A stretch of 33,376 bases of DNA, taken from NCBI RefSeq assembly GCF_011378855.1, contig NZ_WTLB01000043.1:1-33376 (forward strand), in the 5' to 3' direction. Below, in pieces: positions 25,153 to 33,298 of the stretch (its first letter is position 1; each line of letters starts with the position of its first letter). The position numbers were made by a program, and so were the translations under genes. The notes under the pieces were generated by a model, which saw only the letters and a program-made list of their open reading frames with translations, was not told the origin of the DNA and did no database searches. This DNA comes from Pseudoalteromonas sp. Z1A8 (GTDB lineage Bacteria > Pseudomonadota > Gammaproteobacteria > Enterobacterales > Alteromonadaceae).

Positions 25153-25677
25153 TTAGCTTTTTAACTCGCCTGTAGATGATTCTAAATGGGCTCTAATAAA
25201 CCACTGAAATTGCTCTAGGTCAGCTAGTTGGCTGGTGATCATATCTTCAGACACCGGATCTAATTCAGAAAGAGTCTCAATTGCTTTGCGGTGATCGCCA
25301 TTAACGCCGTTGTATACTTTATCAAGTGCGGCTAAATGCTCGGTTACTAAACCTTTACCTACTGAGTATTCGTTCCATGTACGACGATCTACAATTGATT
25401 TAGGCGTACCAACGGGCACTCCACCAAGAGTCGCAATTCGCTCTGCAATTGTATCTGTCATTTCGCGCACAATGTCTACTTGTGGGTCTATCATTTCGTG
25501 TACGCCAATAAAGTTAGGTCCCACTACGTTCCAGTGAATATGCTTTAAAGTAAGCTGTAAATCTATCAATGCAACCATGCGGTTATCTAGCGTAGCTATT
25601 GTTTTTTGAGCTGATTCGTCACTCATACCTGGCGCGGTAAATTTAGTTGTTTTGTTTGATTCGTTATTGTTACTCAT
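25153..25677 (-). CDS. dps: Dps-family ferritin-like DNA-protection protein
   Basis: 174 residues from the ATG at 25677, preceded by TAGGAGAAATT; a longer reading to 25710 lacks such a site. The ferroxidase residues of Dps are all there: H48 in IHWN, H60 and D64 in GVHEMIDPQ, D75 and E79 in MTDTIAERI. The following LGGVPVGTP is the usual Dps phrase. The protein forms a 12-subunit cage that oxidises iron with hydrogen peroxide and protects DNA. The N-terminal tail (1-28) is polar and weakly basic, so DNA binding itself is uncertain. Single gene with its own terminator. Confidence 0.93.
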   Translation of the reverse strand: MSNNNESNKTTKFTAPGMSDESAQKTIATLDNRMVALIDLQLTLKHIHWNVVGPNFIGVHEMIDPQVDIVREMTDTIAERIATLGGVPVGTPKSIVDRRTWNEYSVGKGLVTEHLAALDKVYNGVNGDHRKAIETLSELDPVSEDMITSQLADLEQFQWFIRAHLESSTGELKS

Positions 25678-25856
25678 AATTTCTCCTACATTAAGTAATG
25701 TGTTGCTCATATAATATGTTGCGTTATGAGCATGACTTAAACTTAATGAAGCAACTGTTATGCCGTAAGTTGATTACTTTCAAAAGTGATTTAAAAACAT
25801 GGGGTTATGTTTTTATTTAAGATTTTAGAGGCTGGAGGGATGATTGAATTTTTGAA

Positions 25857-25889
25857 AAGCCTGCATACATTTGTAAAATCTGCAGACTT
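25857..25889 (-). terminator. Weak terminator of the DUF2237 gene
   Basis: AAGCCTGCA (25857-25865) and TGCAGACTT (25881-25889) pair with one G-T wobble on the transcript, 25 bases after the DUF2237 stop; T-run is poor. Confidence 0.5.
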
Positions 25890-25913
25890 TAATTTAATAA
25901 CGCTTAAGTGTAT

Positions 25914-26282
25914 TTAAACTTTGGCTATATATTCGTGCGCTTTTAAAACATCGAGCGGCACTATTTCTAATGATTTTTTATTTGTGGCTTCAAGTACCAC
26001 TGGTGGCGCTACGCTCGCTGCAATAGCATGAAGCCATCTTAGCGCACACAAGCACCATTTATCACCGGCTTTTAAACCTTCAAAATCGTAAAGAGGGTTC
26101 GGGCTTATTAAATCGTTACCTTGTGATTTTGAAAACTGTAAAAACTCATCAGTCATAATTGCACACACACTGTGATTGCCAAGATCTGATTCTGGTACAT
26201 AACAAAATCCTTCACGTGTGTAGCCACCATTACCGCAACATAGTTTTAAACGTGTGCCAAGTACATTAAATTGATTCGCCAT
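25914..26282 (-). CDS. DUF2237 family protein
   Basis: 122 residues, full length for DUF2237. Characteristic phrases: NVLGTRLKLCC at the start, GYTREGFC, DLGNHSVCAIMTDEFLQFSKSQGNDL, FEGLKAGDKWCLCALRW and PPVVLEATNKKSLEIVPLDVLK. Four conserved Cys (the CxC pair WCLCALRW, plus those in GFCY and SVCA) point to metal or redox chemistry, but no function is known. It is soluble and cytosolic, and a single gene. Confidence 0.9.
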   Translation of the reverse strand: MANQFNVLGTRLKLCCGNGGYTREGFCYVPESDLGNHSVCAIMTDEFLQFSKSQGNDLISPNPLYDFEGLKAGDKWCLCALRWLHAIAASVAPPVVLEATNKKSLEIVPLDVLKAHEYIAKV

Positions 26283-26385
26283 GAAATACCTTAATTTGTG
26301 GTGTTTAATAAATTTACTCTATCAGGAGTAACTCGCTTGAGATAGCTATAAAACTTAAAAGAGGGAAGGGGGTCTACACAAACTT

Positions 26386-26410
26386 AAGCCCGCAGCAAAA
26401 TTGCGGGCTT
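26386..26410 (-). terminator. Terminator of the glutathionylspermidine enzyme gene
   Basis: AAGCCCGCA (26386-26394) pairs with TGCGGGCTT (26402-26410), 8 bases after the gene end. Confidence 0.75.
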
Positions 26411-26418
26411 AGTATTAT

Positions 26419-28293
26419 TTATTTAATACGCAGTGCCATACAATCGCTATGGCCGTTTATGATCATGCTTTTATCAACACGTACGCCACCACCAGAGTAT
26501 TTTCCGGCGGCTGTAAAACTACATATTTGTACAAAGTAGTCATCTACTTTAGGCAGTGCAAATAGTTGTTGGTATATTTGGTCTTGCTCGGCAAAGTGCC
26601 CCATTGTTTTTTCTATAACTTGCTGCTGTTCATCAACAAGTTGAATATTAGCACCACAACGTCCTACTATTGGTTTAACTACATAACCGGTTTGTAATAA
26701 CTCGTCGTTAAGTTCAAACGCGGTATTAAGTAAATATTTATGATTAGGGAATAAACTCCACAGTATTGGTAAAATAGCCTTGTTACTTGGGATCAATGTC
26801 CACAGCGGTTCAAATACCATGACGTTTTTACGCAGCAGTACATCGACTAAGCGTGGCGTTTCACCAATTTTGAATTGTGGTTCAAAGTTATCACCTAATG
26901 ATTGGTCGGCTTCACATTCTTCACGAATTTGATCAAGTGCGGTTTCCCACGACCACGTTTTCCACACGTAACTCAGTTGTGCGCCGTCTTCATCTACTAT
27001 GTTGCCTGATTCATTCCAGCGAAGTGTGCTTAAGCCAATTACTAACTTACACTCAAAGCCCGCGGCTTCAATGGCTTCTTTCATAAATAATGCGTGGTAA
27101 TGCTCTTCTGGTTCATCATCTTGCAGAATATGAACAAGACCTTTCACCTCACTTTTACGCCATGCTTTTACGAGATCTTTAAATAAATTTTGGCCTGCAT
27201 CTACACCTGTTTTAACACCAAAGTGTTTTGCCCATTTACCCTGAACTTTGCCGCTTTCCATGTAACACGATGCCGAATCGCAATTGTATTCGTAAACTTT
27301 TAAACCGGCTGCTGTTAAAGCAAAGTCAAGCCGACTGGTAATTAATTGGTTTAAGCGGTTATCCCACGATTGGCGAATTTTATTAATCACAACATCGGGT
27401 AAATTGAACTTTTTTAATAACTCAGGGTGCTGCAGTACATAGTCGGTTGCATGCATAAATAAGCCATGCAGCTCATTTGTTGCATGCTCAATGCTTTGCT
27501 GCGCCGTTTGAGATATCGCAAAGTAATTATGTTGATCCGCAGCTACTGATGTAAGTTTATGGCCTTGCATCATTTCTACGTAGGCAGCTTCATCGTCATT
27601 CGCAATATTTAACCATGACTTGTCTGCTTGGCCTGTATCTACTGCTTTATGGGCTTCTATAATAAATAAATCAGTGTTTAGCTCAGACGTTGGCTCAGCA
27701 TATTCTGTTTCATCAGTTTGTGTCATCCAGCCTAAAATAGTGGCGTCGCTGTAAGAGCACTCAATCCAATAGTCGCCATCTTTAGTTACTTTTGCTTTTA
27801 GTTCACGGCACCAGCTTTGATCTTTTGGCCATATTTGATGTCCTACATTTTGCTCAGCAAGGCGTATTTTATCTTCATATACTTCAACAACGACAGCAAC
27901 ATGGCCTGTTTCTTCAAACTCGCCGCCTTCCTCCCAAATAAGTAAACTACCTACTTGCGGATGATGTTTAGCACCATTTTTAAACGCGTTTAGTGGCAGT
28001 CTGTTTTGGCTATTTACATCGCGTACAGAACGCAGCTCAAAAATATCGTAAGCCATAGCAATATCATCAAAAATATAACTATGGTTGAGATACATCCATC
28101 GCCGTGCAAACTCAACACATTGCCATTTATAGCCCATGTAAATGCCATCAAGGTAACTACGGTAGGCGCTACGATTAGGATAAATACTTTCGTCAGCCGT
28201 ATCATAATCAGATGAGTACACAGCAACATTACCAGGTGCATAACCTAATAAGGTACCAAAATCACTAGCAGGAGCAGAAGATTTCATAAACAA
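26419..28293 (-). CDS. gss: Bifunctional glutathionylspermidine synthetase/amidase
   Basis: 624 residues (E. coli enzyme 619). N-terminal CHAP amidase domain (1-205): the catalytic Cys59 in GYKWQCVEFARRW and His131 in TGHVAVVVEV are kept at the same places as in the E. coli protein. C-terminal ATP-grasp synthetase domain (about 215-624): LKVYEYNCDSASCYMESG, EDGAQLSYVWKTWSWE, and KPIVGRCGANI near the end, where the metal and ATP residues lie. It makes glutathionylspermidine from glutathione and spermidine and hydrolyses it. Start is MFMKSS at 28293; MKSS six bases inside is an alternative. Single gene with its own terminator. Confidence 0.93.
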   Translation of the reverse strand: MFMKSSAPASDFGTLLGYAPGNVAVYSSDYDTADESIYPNRSAYRSYLDGIYMGYKWQCVEFARRWMYLNHSYIFDDIAMAYDIFELRSVRDVNSQNRLPLNAFKNGAKHHPQVGSLLIWEEGGEFEETGHVAVVVEVYEDKIRLAEQNVGHQIWPKDQSWCRELKAKVTKDGDYWIECSYSDATILGWMTQTDETEYAEPTSELNTDLFIIEAHKAVDTGQADKSWLNIANDDEAAYVEMMQGHKLTSVAADQHNYFAISQTAQQSIEHATNELHGLFMHATDYVLQHPELLKKFNLPDVVINKIRQSWDNRLNQLITSRLDFALTAAGLKVYEYNCDSASCYMESGKVQGKWAKHFGVKTGVDAGQNLFKDLVKAWRKSEVKGLVHILQDDEPEEHYHALFMKEAIEAAGFECKLVIGLSTLRWNESGNIVDEDGAQLSYVWKTWSWETALDQIREECEADQSLGDNFEPQFKIGETPRLVDVLLRKNVMVFEPLWTLIPSNKAILPILWSLFPNHKYLLNTAFELNDELLQTGYVVKPIVGRCGANIQLVDEQQQVIEKTMGHFAEQDQIYQQLFALPKVDDYFVQICSFTAAGKYSGGGVRVDKSMIINGHSDCMALRIK

Positions 28294-28528
28294 AGATGTT
28301 CAAAATAAAGGTGTGATAATTTGCTGACTATATGAGCGAAACTGCGTTATAGCAAGATATAAAATATGTTTTTACGAAGGGGGATAAGTAAAAAATCACT
28401 CATTCATTAAAGAGTGAAAATACGGGAGAGTACTTTTACTAAGAATGTTAGGTTTGGTGCTTATTTTGCTTGTAACTAGTTGAAATTTATTAATATTTTG
28501 GCGTGATTATTACTGTTTAAATCTCAAT

Positions 28529-28560
28529 TAAAAAATAGAGAAGCTATAGGTAACTTCTCC
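28529..28560 (-). terminator. Terminator of the lipoprotein gene
   Basis: GAGAAG / CTTCTC stem (28538-28559) followed on the minus strand by TATTTTTTAA. Upstream gap 28294-28528 shows only a small CACTC/GAGTG hairpin. Confidence 0.6.
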
Positions 28561-28617
28561 ACTTTTATTATTCATATTTAGTGATTTTTATAATATGTAA
28601 AGCAGGTTAACGCGCTG

Positions 28618-29004
28618 CTAAATCATTTCAGCATCTATATGGCGTATTAGGTTTGATACCCAATTAACATATTGGCGGTGAATTTTTTTGCCGTTGTAGT
28701 TTAAGTTAATAGAGTCTTTATAGTTGATTGAGTATGCCGTTTTGTTATACGCAATATCGATAGTTAATTGGTGTGTGCGAATATCCAGTACACCTTTTAT
28801 TTTACCTTCACTCATAGGCGTACACTTCCAACCAAGCTGAATACATGCCTTTAGAATGCCTTTTTCTACGTCAGCTTCACTGTTGGTAATTGTTGATGTT
28901 TGTGGAATAGGGTTTTGTTCAAAGTCTCTTACTGCAACAGATGTTGAACAACCAGCAAGTACAGTAAGTGTTGCCGCTGTAAGTAAAATTGAGTACTTTT
29001 TCAT
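28618..29004 (-). CDS. Small lipoprotein, unassigned
   Basis: 128 residues from the ATG at 29004, chosen because CAAAGGATTATT precedes it and because the resulting protein starts with a proper lipoprotein signal: MKKYSILLTAATLTVLAGC, lipid-modified Cys at 19. The mature part has one domain with ILKACIQLGWKCTPMSEGKIKGVL followed by beta strands (HQLTIDIAYNKTAYSINY and so on) in the style of small periplasmic alpha/beta lipoproteins, then KKIHRQYVNWVSNLIRHID. Function not known. It is likely anchored in a membrane facing the periplasm. Confidence 0.78.
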   Translation of the reverse strand: MKKYSILLTAATLTVLAGCSTSVAVRDFEQNPIPQTSTITNSEADVEKGILKACIQLGWKCTPMSEGKIKGVLDIRTHQLTIDIAYNKTAYSINYKDSINLNYNGKKIHRQYVNWVSNLIRHIDAEMI

Positions 29005-29049
29005 AATAATCCTTTGTTTTAATTTCATCCAATTGTGTTGTCTCGCCAA

Positions 29050-29374
29050 TATATGCGCGCTTAGGTGAGATTATCGGTAAATTTATAGATGAGTGCCAGC
29101 AGTAATTAGAAAATTAAGAGAGTTAATCGAGATTTATTTCGGGTATTAGCTTTATTTATGAACAAGTTAAAGTTGAATTATTTAAGCTGTAGACCAAGGG
29201 TTAAAGCAAAATTATGTGTTGAAAGATTTACGTGAGCGATGACATGTTTTGAGGGAACGCTCTTTCTTTATGTTTTAAATTACTCCTATAGTCGTACTTT
29301 AGTTAATTTTTTGTTAAACTATTGCGCTTGGTATGAATTGAAGTCAGTTAAAAGTTTTTAAAACAGGAAAAAAA
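29050..29374. other. Divergent intergenic region, no feature recognised
   Basis: The 325 bases between the lipoprotein gene and the MscS gene must hold both promoters. A TTGTTA (29311-29316) and TATGAA (29332-29337) are a poor, short-spaced promoter candidate for the channel gene. I see no operator or repeat otherwise. Confidence 0.3.
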
Positions 29375-30208
29375 ATGGAAGATATAATAAACAACATTGA
29401 TATTAATCAATATTTACCCGCTGCAATTACGTGGGCAACCAACATATTACTAGCGATTGCAATCTTACTTGCGGGCTTATGGCTGGCAGGCAAAGTACGC
29501 AATTTAATTATTGGCTTATGCCATAAATACACTCATCTTGATGATACGCTTTTTCGCTTTTTAGGCAGTATGGCTCGCTACATCATATTAGCGTTCGTTA
29601 TTATTGCTGTGTTAAATCGCTTTGGTGTACAAACAGCCTCTATTATAGCGTTACTAGGTGCTGCGGGACTTGCTATAGGCTTGGCGTTACAAGGTGCAAT
29701 GTCGAACCTTGCAGCTGGCGTTATGCTACTTGTTTTCAGACCTTATAAAGTAAATGACTTTATTGAGGCCGCAGGGCGTTTTGGTAAAGTAACAGAAGTA
29801 GATATGTTTACTACTATTTTACAAACGTTCGATAACCAACAGGTTATTATCCCAAATAGTCAAATTTGGGGTGCGCAAATTATTAACCATTCACATCATC
29901 CAATTCGTGGTGTTGATATGCATTTTGGTGTTGCTTACGGTGAAGATACAACGGCTGTACGTAAAGTTATTGATGCAGTACTTGAAGCGCATCCGCATAT
30001 ATTAAAAGATCCCGCTCCTTTTGTTGAAGTGGAAACGCTTAACAACAGCTCAGTAGACTTTTTAGTGAGACCTTTTAGTAAAGGTGAGCATTACTTCGAT
30101 ATTCTTTATACGGTGCCAGAATTAATTAAAAAAGCACTTGATGAAAACAACATCGAAATACCTTTCCCACATCGTAAAGTTATTTTAGTTAACGAAAGCA
30201 AAGATTAA
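29375..30208 (+). CDS. mscS: Small-conductance mechanosensitive channel (MscS)
   Basis: 277 residues, size of E. coli MscS (286). Three transmembrane segments: LPAAITWATNILLAIAILLA (14-33), SMARYIILAFVIIAVLNRFG, and the pore helix GAAGLAIGLALQGAMSNLAA with its Gly/Ala packing pattern. The beta domain follows (FRPYKVNDFIEAAGRFGKVTEV, FDNQQVIIPNSQIWG) as in all MscS proteins, and a C-terminal alpha/beta part. It opens under membrane tension to release solutes on osmotic downshock. Start has AACAGGAAAAAAA upstream. Followed by a palindrome and a terminator. Confidence 0.93.
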   Translation: MEDIINNIDINQYLPAAITWATNILLAIAILLAGLWLAGKVRNLIIGLCHKYTHLDDTLFRFLGSMARYIILAFVIIAVLNRFGVQTASIIALLGAAGLAIGLALQGAMSNLAAGVMLLVFRPYKVNDFIEAAGRFGKVTEVDMFTTILQTFDNQQVIIPNSQIWGAQIINHSHHPIRGVDMHFGVAYGEDTTAVRKVIDAVLEAHPHILKDPAPFVEVETLNNSSVDFLVRPFSKGEHYFDILYTVPELIKKALDENNIEIPFPHRKVILVNESKD

Positions 30209-30222
30209 TTTTATATATTTAA

Positions 30223-30257
30223 GTTTAAACAAAAAGAGTGACTCTTAAAGTTTAAAC
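30223..30257. repeat. Dyad of two GTTTAAAC words
   Basis: GTTTAAAC at 30223-30230 and 30250-30257 flank an AAGAGT/ACTCTT dyad. It lies just after the mscS stop and could form a weak extra hairpin at the end of the mscS transcript. Confidence 0.4.
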
Positions 30258-30270
30258 TAATTAGATATTA

Positions 30271-30304
30271 AAAAACCACAGCGTATAATTGTTGTGGTTT
30301 TTTT
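30271..30304 (+). terminator. Terminator of mscS
   Basis: AAAAACCACA (30271-30280) pairs with TGTGGTTTTT (30293-30302), followed by Ts. Confidence 0.85.
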
Positions 30305-30357
30305 ATGCGTATCTAGTTAATGTATTAATTCAAGCCAGCTACAAAATTGGATTTATT

Positions 30358-30828
30358 ATGAAGTTAAACGGCTCTTGCCACTGTGGCAAAGTAGAATTTA
30401 CCGTCAACTCAAAGCACCCTTATCCTTACAATTTATGTTATTGCTCTGTATGCAGAAAAACCGCAGGTAGCGGAGGTTTTATTATTAATTTAAGCGCAGA
30501 GTATAAAACGCTTGAAGTGCAGGGGCGTGAACACATTACCATTTATCATGCAAAAATAGGTGATAAAACCAGCCCGGCAGAGCGCCATTTTTGTAAGCAT
30601 TGCAGTACAAACTTGTGGCTATACGATGCACGTTGGCCTGAGCAAGTTCATCCGTTTGCAGGTGCTATTGATAGTGAGTTACCCATACCGCCAGAGCGCA
30701 CTCATTTAATGCTTGGTAGTAAAGCAAATTGGGTAAATGCGGCCATTAACGAAGGTGATAAGCAATTTGAAGAGTACCCTGATGAAAGTATCGCTGCTTG
30801 GCATCAGCGCTTAAACTTAGAACAATAA
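30358..30828 (+). CDS. GFA (CENP-V/Gfa) family protein
   Basis: 156 residues from the ATG at 30358; the longer frame would run through the mscS terminator. The zinc pattern of the GFA fold is complete: SCHCGKVEF (C7, C9), CYCSVCRK (C27, C29, C32) and FCKHCSTNLW (C79, C82). The family takes its name from the glutathione-dependent formaldehyde-activating enzyme, but most members are of unknown function and that activity should not be assumed. It is cytosolic. Single gene. Confidence 0.88.
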   Translation: MKLNGSCHCGKVEFTVNSKHPYPYNLCYCSVCRKTAGSGGFIINLSAEYKTLEVQGREHITIYHAKIGDKTSPAERHFCKHCSTNLWLYDARWPEQVHPFAGAIDSELPIPPERTHLMLGSKANWVNAAINEGDKQFEEYPDESIAAWHQRLNLEQ

Positions 30829-30890
30829 AATAGGTATGACCTAAAAGGCTGCGCTTTTAGCTTTGTAGTCATGAGTTATTGGATTGATAG

Positions 30891-31056
30891 TTATACCAAT
30901 TCCAATAAATAGCTAATCTATTTTACTTGCTAAAACAACCCATTTCTTTGTTGTCAATTTCACAAAGGGAACAACCATTTACATCAATTTACGCCTAGAA
31001 CTGAATTGTTTTTTCGGCGTAAAATTAAGATCACATACTTAATGGAATTGGTATAA
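30891..31056. mobile_element. 166-bp MITE-like element with terminal inverted repeats
   Basis: TTATACCAATTCCA at 30891-30904 is repeated inverted as TGGAATTGGTATAA at 31043-31056; past one mismatch the repeat continues three more bases. There is no open frame inside. The ends are flanked by TA, which suits an IS630-like TA target duplication. An internal dyad TTTACGCC/GGCGTAAA adds secondary structure. Related single-ended words (TAATACCAAT) occur at 14041-14050, 25012-25021 and inverted at 31061-31070, so the sequence family is repeated in the region. Confidence 0.75.
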
Positions 31057-31090
31057 GCAGATTGGTATTACTAGCCAAATTTTAGACATA

Positions 31091-31121
31091 AAAAAACCTC
31101 AGCCAATAATTAGCTGAGGTT
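31091..31121 (-). terminator. Terminator of the tRNA-Leu gene
   Basis: AACCTCAGC (31095-31103) pairs with GCTGAGGTT (31113-31121), followed on the minus strand by six Ts, starting 8 bases after the tRNA 3' end. Confidence 0.87.
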
Positions 31122-31128
31122 CAAAAAG

Positions 31129-31213
31129 TGGTACCAGCGGCCGGACTCGAACCGGCACTCCTTTCGGAAGGGGATTTTGAATCCCCCATGTCTACCAATT
31201 TCATCACGCTGGC
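31129..31213 (-). tRNA. tRNA-Leu (anticodon CAA)
   Basis: 85 bases on the minus strand with encoded CCA. Acceptor stem GCCAGCG pairs with CGCTGGT, T-arm loop is GGTTCGAGTCC, and the anticodon stem GGGGA/TCCCC holds TTCAAAA with anticodon CAA. The long variable arm (CTTCCGAAAGGAG) marks a class II tRNA. It reads UUG leucine codons. tRNA genes of this kind are common integration sites, but no integrase is seen here. Confidence 0.95.
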
Positions 31214-31304
31214 ATAATTTTTCTTTAATCTTTTAAATATAAAAAATAAAGAAAAACCACTTAAAATAAAAAGGATACTTATATACCTCTTATTCTGTAT
31301 CCGC

Positions 31305-31332
31305 ATTATACAAACAATAGAGGGAGCAGCAA
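31305..31332 (-). promoter_or_regulatory. Promoter of tRNA-Leu
   Basis: On the minus strand TTGCTG (31327-31332) and TATAAT (31305-31310) are 16 bases apart, followed by a GC-rich GCGG discriminator, typical for stable RNA promoters. It would give an 85-base leader before the tRNA. The rest of 31333-31603 shows only a TATAAT (31522-31527) that may serve the desaturase gene. Confidence 0.6.
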
Positions 31333-31603
31333 GCATTTTCTTTTGTTTGTAATAACAACTGGTTGATAATTAATCGTTTGTAGCAAGGAGACTCCACTGG
31401 TAAATTTTTTAAGTCTTTTTGGCTGATATATAAAGCGAATATTTTGGGTTATGAGTGCTATTAAATTTGTTATGCGATTGAATAAATAAACAATTGAACT
31501 ATTGGTAATAGTTAATCGTATTATAATAATTATTTCCGCTTTATTCCGATGTTGCGCTTAATTCAGGTATTATTTGCGCAACAAGGTTTTTAAGACATTA
31601 TAT

Positions 31604-32596
31604 ATGACCCAATTAAGTGCCAAACAGAACATTCAAGCGATTGTTAAAGCAATTAAGGCAGAGGAAGCATTACTTCGTCAAAAGCATCCATTACTTGCAC
31701 ATCAAAATACCTTAGGGTTAATCATTTTATTGCTGTCGCTGAGTGCTCTTATTGGCGTTGGGGTTTTATATTATTTAGCCATAATACCTGCTTGGGTGTG
31801 CATAGTGCTTGCGGCCATTGCTGCGTCTATTTCCCATGAGTTAGAACACGATCTTATACATAAACAATACTTTAGTAACCAGCCGTTCATGCATAATTTT
31901 ATGATGCTAACAGTATGGTTAATGCGGCCAAATACTATTAGCCCGTGGTACCGACGTAAAATGCATTTACACCATCACAAAACCTCAGGCACACAACAAG
32001 ATTTAGAAGAGCGCTTGGTGGGCAATGGTATTAAAAATCCATTTATGCGTGCGCTAGTTATTATGGATGGGCTATTAGGGTTAGTTATTTCTACTAAACG
32101 TTTTAGAAAAGAAATTAATGGCTTTAGTTTTTCGAGTGTTTTTAATGCGGGGTTTCCGATAGCGACTGCGTATTTTACTGTTTTATACAGCGTTATTGTG
32201 TTTCATATCGTGGATTTATTTATACCACTTTCGCTAAATTCACCTAGCTGGGTACTAAGCACAATGAACGTGTTTGAATTTTTAATGGTCGTGCTTATTG
32301 TGCCTAATATTATTCGCTCAAGTTCACTTAATTTTGTTACCTCAAGCATGCATTACTATGGTGGTGTTAATAATATGCTTGAACAAACACATGTACTAAC
32401 GAGTCGTTTATTTATGCCGTTTCACTTGTTTTGTTTTAATTTTGGTAAAACGCATACCATCCATCACTTTGTACCAAATCAGCCGTTTTATTTACGCCAA
32501 ATGCTAAGTGAAAAAATACTTAAAGTGATGCAACAACATAACGTGCGCTTTAACGATTTTGACAGCATTAAAAATGCGAATGCTTACAAGGCATAA
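31604..32596 (+). CDS. Membrane fatty acid desaturase / AlkB-type di-iron protein
   Basis: 330 residues from the ATG at 31604; an in-frame TTG thirty bases upstream is less likely. The three histidine boxes of membrane di-iron enzymes are all present: HELEHDLIH (78-86), HLHHH (121-125) and HTIHH (284-288). Four or more hydrophobic segments include TLGLIILLLSLSALIGVGVLY, IIPAWVCIVLAAIAASI and TAYFTVLYSVIVFHIV. The protein would insert a double bond or hydroxyl into an acyl chain or alkane in the inner membrane; spacing favours a desaturase-like enzyme but the substrate is unknown. No electron-transfer partner gene lies next to it. Confidence 0.88.
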   Translation: MTQLSAKQNIQAIVKAIKAEEALLRQKHPLLAHQNTLGLIILLLSLSALIGVGVLYYLAIIPAWVCIVLAAIAASISHELEHDLIHKQYFSNQPFMHNFMMLTVWLMRPNTISPWYRRKMHLHHHKTSGTQQDLEERLVGNGIKNPFMRALVIMDGLLGLVISTKRFRKEINGFSFSSVFNAGFPIATAYFTVLYSVIVFHIVDLFIPLSLNSPSWVLSTMNVFEFLMVVLIVPNIIRSSSLNFVTSSMHYYGGVNNMLEQTHVLTSRLFMPFHLFCFNFGKTHTIHHFVPNQPFYLRQMLSEKILKVMQQHNVRFNDFDSIKNANAYKA

Positions 32597-32616
32597 CCTA
32601 AACCTGGGTAATAACG

Positions 32617-32656
32617 GATGATTGCTTTAGTTGGATATAAAACTAAAGCAATCATC
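32617..32656. terminator. Bidirectional terminator between convergent genes
   Basis: GATGATTGCTTTAGT (32617-32631) pairs with ACTAAAGCAATCATC (32642-32656), a 15-bp perfect stem (16 with the next pair) between the desaturase and the minus-strand membrane genes. Confidence 0.75.
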
Positions 32657-32662
32657 TATAAA

Positions 32663-32956
32663 TTAATTCGCTCTTTTAAATCGCTTTTTTATCAATCCAA
32701 ATAACTTTATTATTCCAAGCGTTAATAACATCGGCACGCCAATTAAAACGAGTTCTTTTACAAACGGTAAAATATACATCAATATCGGCGCTATATTTGG
32801 CTTTTCTCCTTCAGGTGAGCCGTGGCTATAACCTTGTAGGTTTATTTGCATTGCCCAATCTGTTCGCTCCAAAGTCACCAATATAAGGCTCACTAAAACA
32901 GATACAATTAAAACGATGCTGGTGCGGGTTTTCCACTGTTGTTTTAAGTGCTTCAT
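32663..32956 (-). CDS. Small two-helix membrane protein, partner of DUF4405 protein
   Basis: 97 residues with two membrane segments: TSIVLIVSVLVSLILVTL (12-29) and VKELVLIGVPMLLTLGIIKLFGLI (66-89), and a polar periplasmic-like loop rich in Gly/Ser/Pro between them (GYSHGSPEGEKPN). C-terminus is basic. Not recognised as a named family. The ATG shares one base with the stop of the upstream DUF4405 gene, with a strong AAGGAGG inside that gene's end, so both are co-translated and probably form one membrane complex. Possibly still expressed although the partner gene is interrupted. Confidence 0.7.
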   Translation of the reverse strand: MKHLKQQWKTRTSIVLIVSVLVSLILVTLERTDWAMQINLQGYSHGSPEGEKPNIAPILMYILPFVKELVLIGVPMLLTLGIIKLFGLIKKRFKRAN

Positions 32957-33298
32957 TATTTAGCCTCCTTTGCAAACATGCGTTTTGTTAGCTTTAATAT
33001 CCATCCTAAATTAAGCGCTAAATGAACACCTAACATTGGCATAATAAAAGTGGCCGAATCGTGATGTATTTTTGACCAAAAGTCTTGAATGTTTAAACTA
33101 ATATCAAGCGCAGGTAGTAGAGCAACCGATACTAAAAAGCCACTCACAAATACCAGTAACATCATTATATAAAGTAGGTAGTCCCATATAATATTAAACC
33201 GTTCACGCGCTGTTATGTTTGCTAATAAACGGCTAAAGCTACGTTGAATCCAATCCCAATGAAGTAATAAATGAATTGCAAAAGGCACTATAAAAAAG
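32956..33298 (-). pseudogene. DUF4405-like (b-type cytochrome-like) membrane protein, 5' end removed by IS insertion
   Basis: The open frame encodes FFIVPFAIHLLLHWDWI, then a helix DYLLYIMMLLVFVSGFLVSVALL, then IHHDSATFIMPMLGVHLALNLGWIL. Paired His residues in HLLLHW and in IHHDS/GVHLAL are the probable heme ligands of DUF4405-type membrane proteins. Normally the HLLLHW helix is preceded by at least one more helix. Here the frame is cut at 33298 exactly where an IS end begins (33299), so the N-terminal part is missing. GTG at 33288 gives a 110-residue product but has no ribosome-binding site and falls inside a membrane helix, so it is not the original start. Confidence 0.75.

Noticed and set aside
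30358..30828. Formaldehyde-activating enzyme
   Set aside because: The GFA fold is clear but the named activity holds for few members; no formaldehyde pathway genes nearby.
31121..31336. Minus-strand open frame of 71 residues
   Set aside because: It reads through tRNA-Leu(CAA) and its leader.
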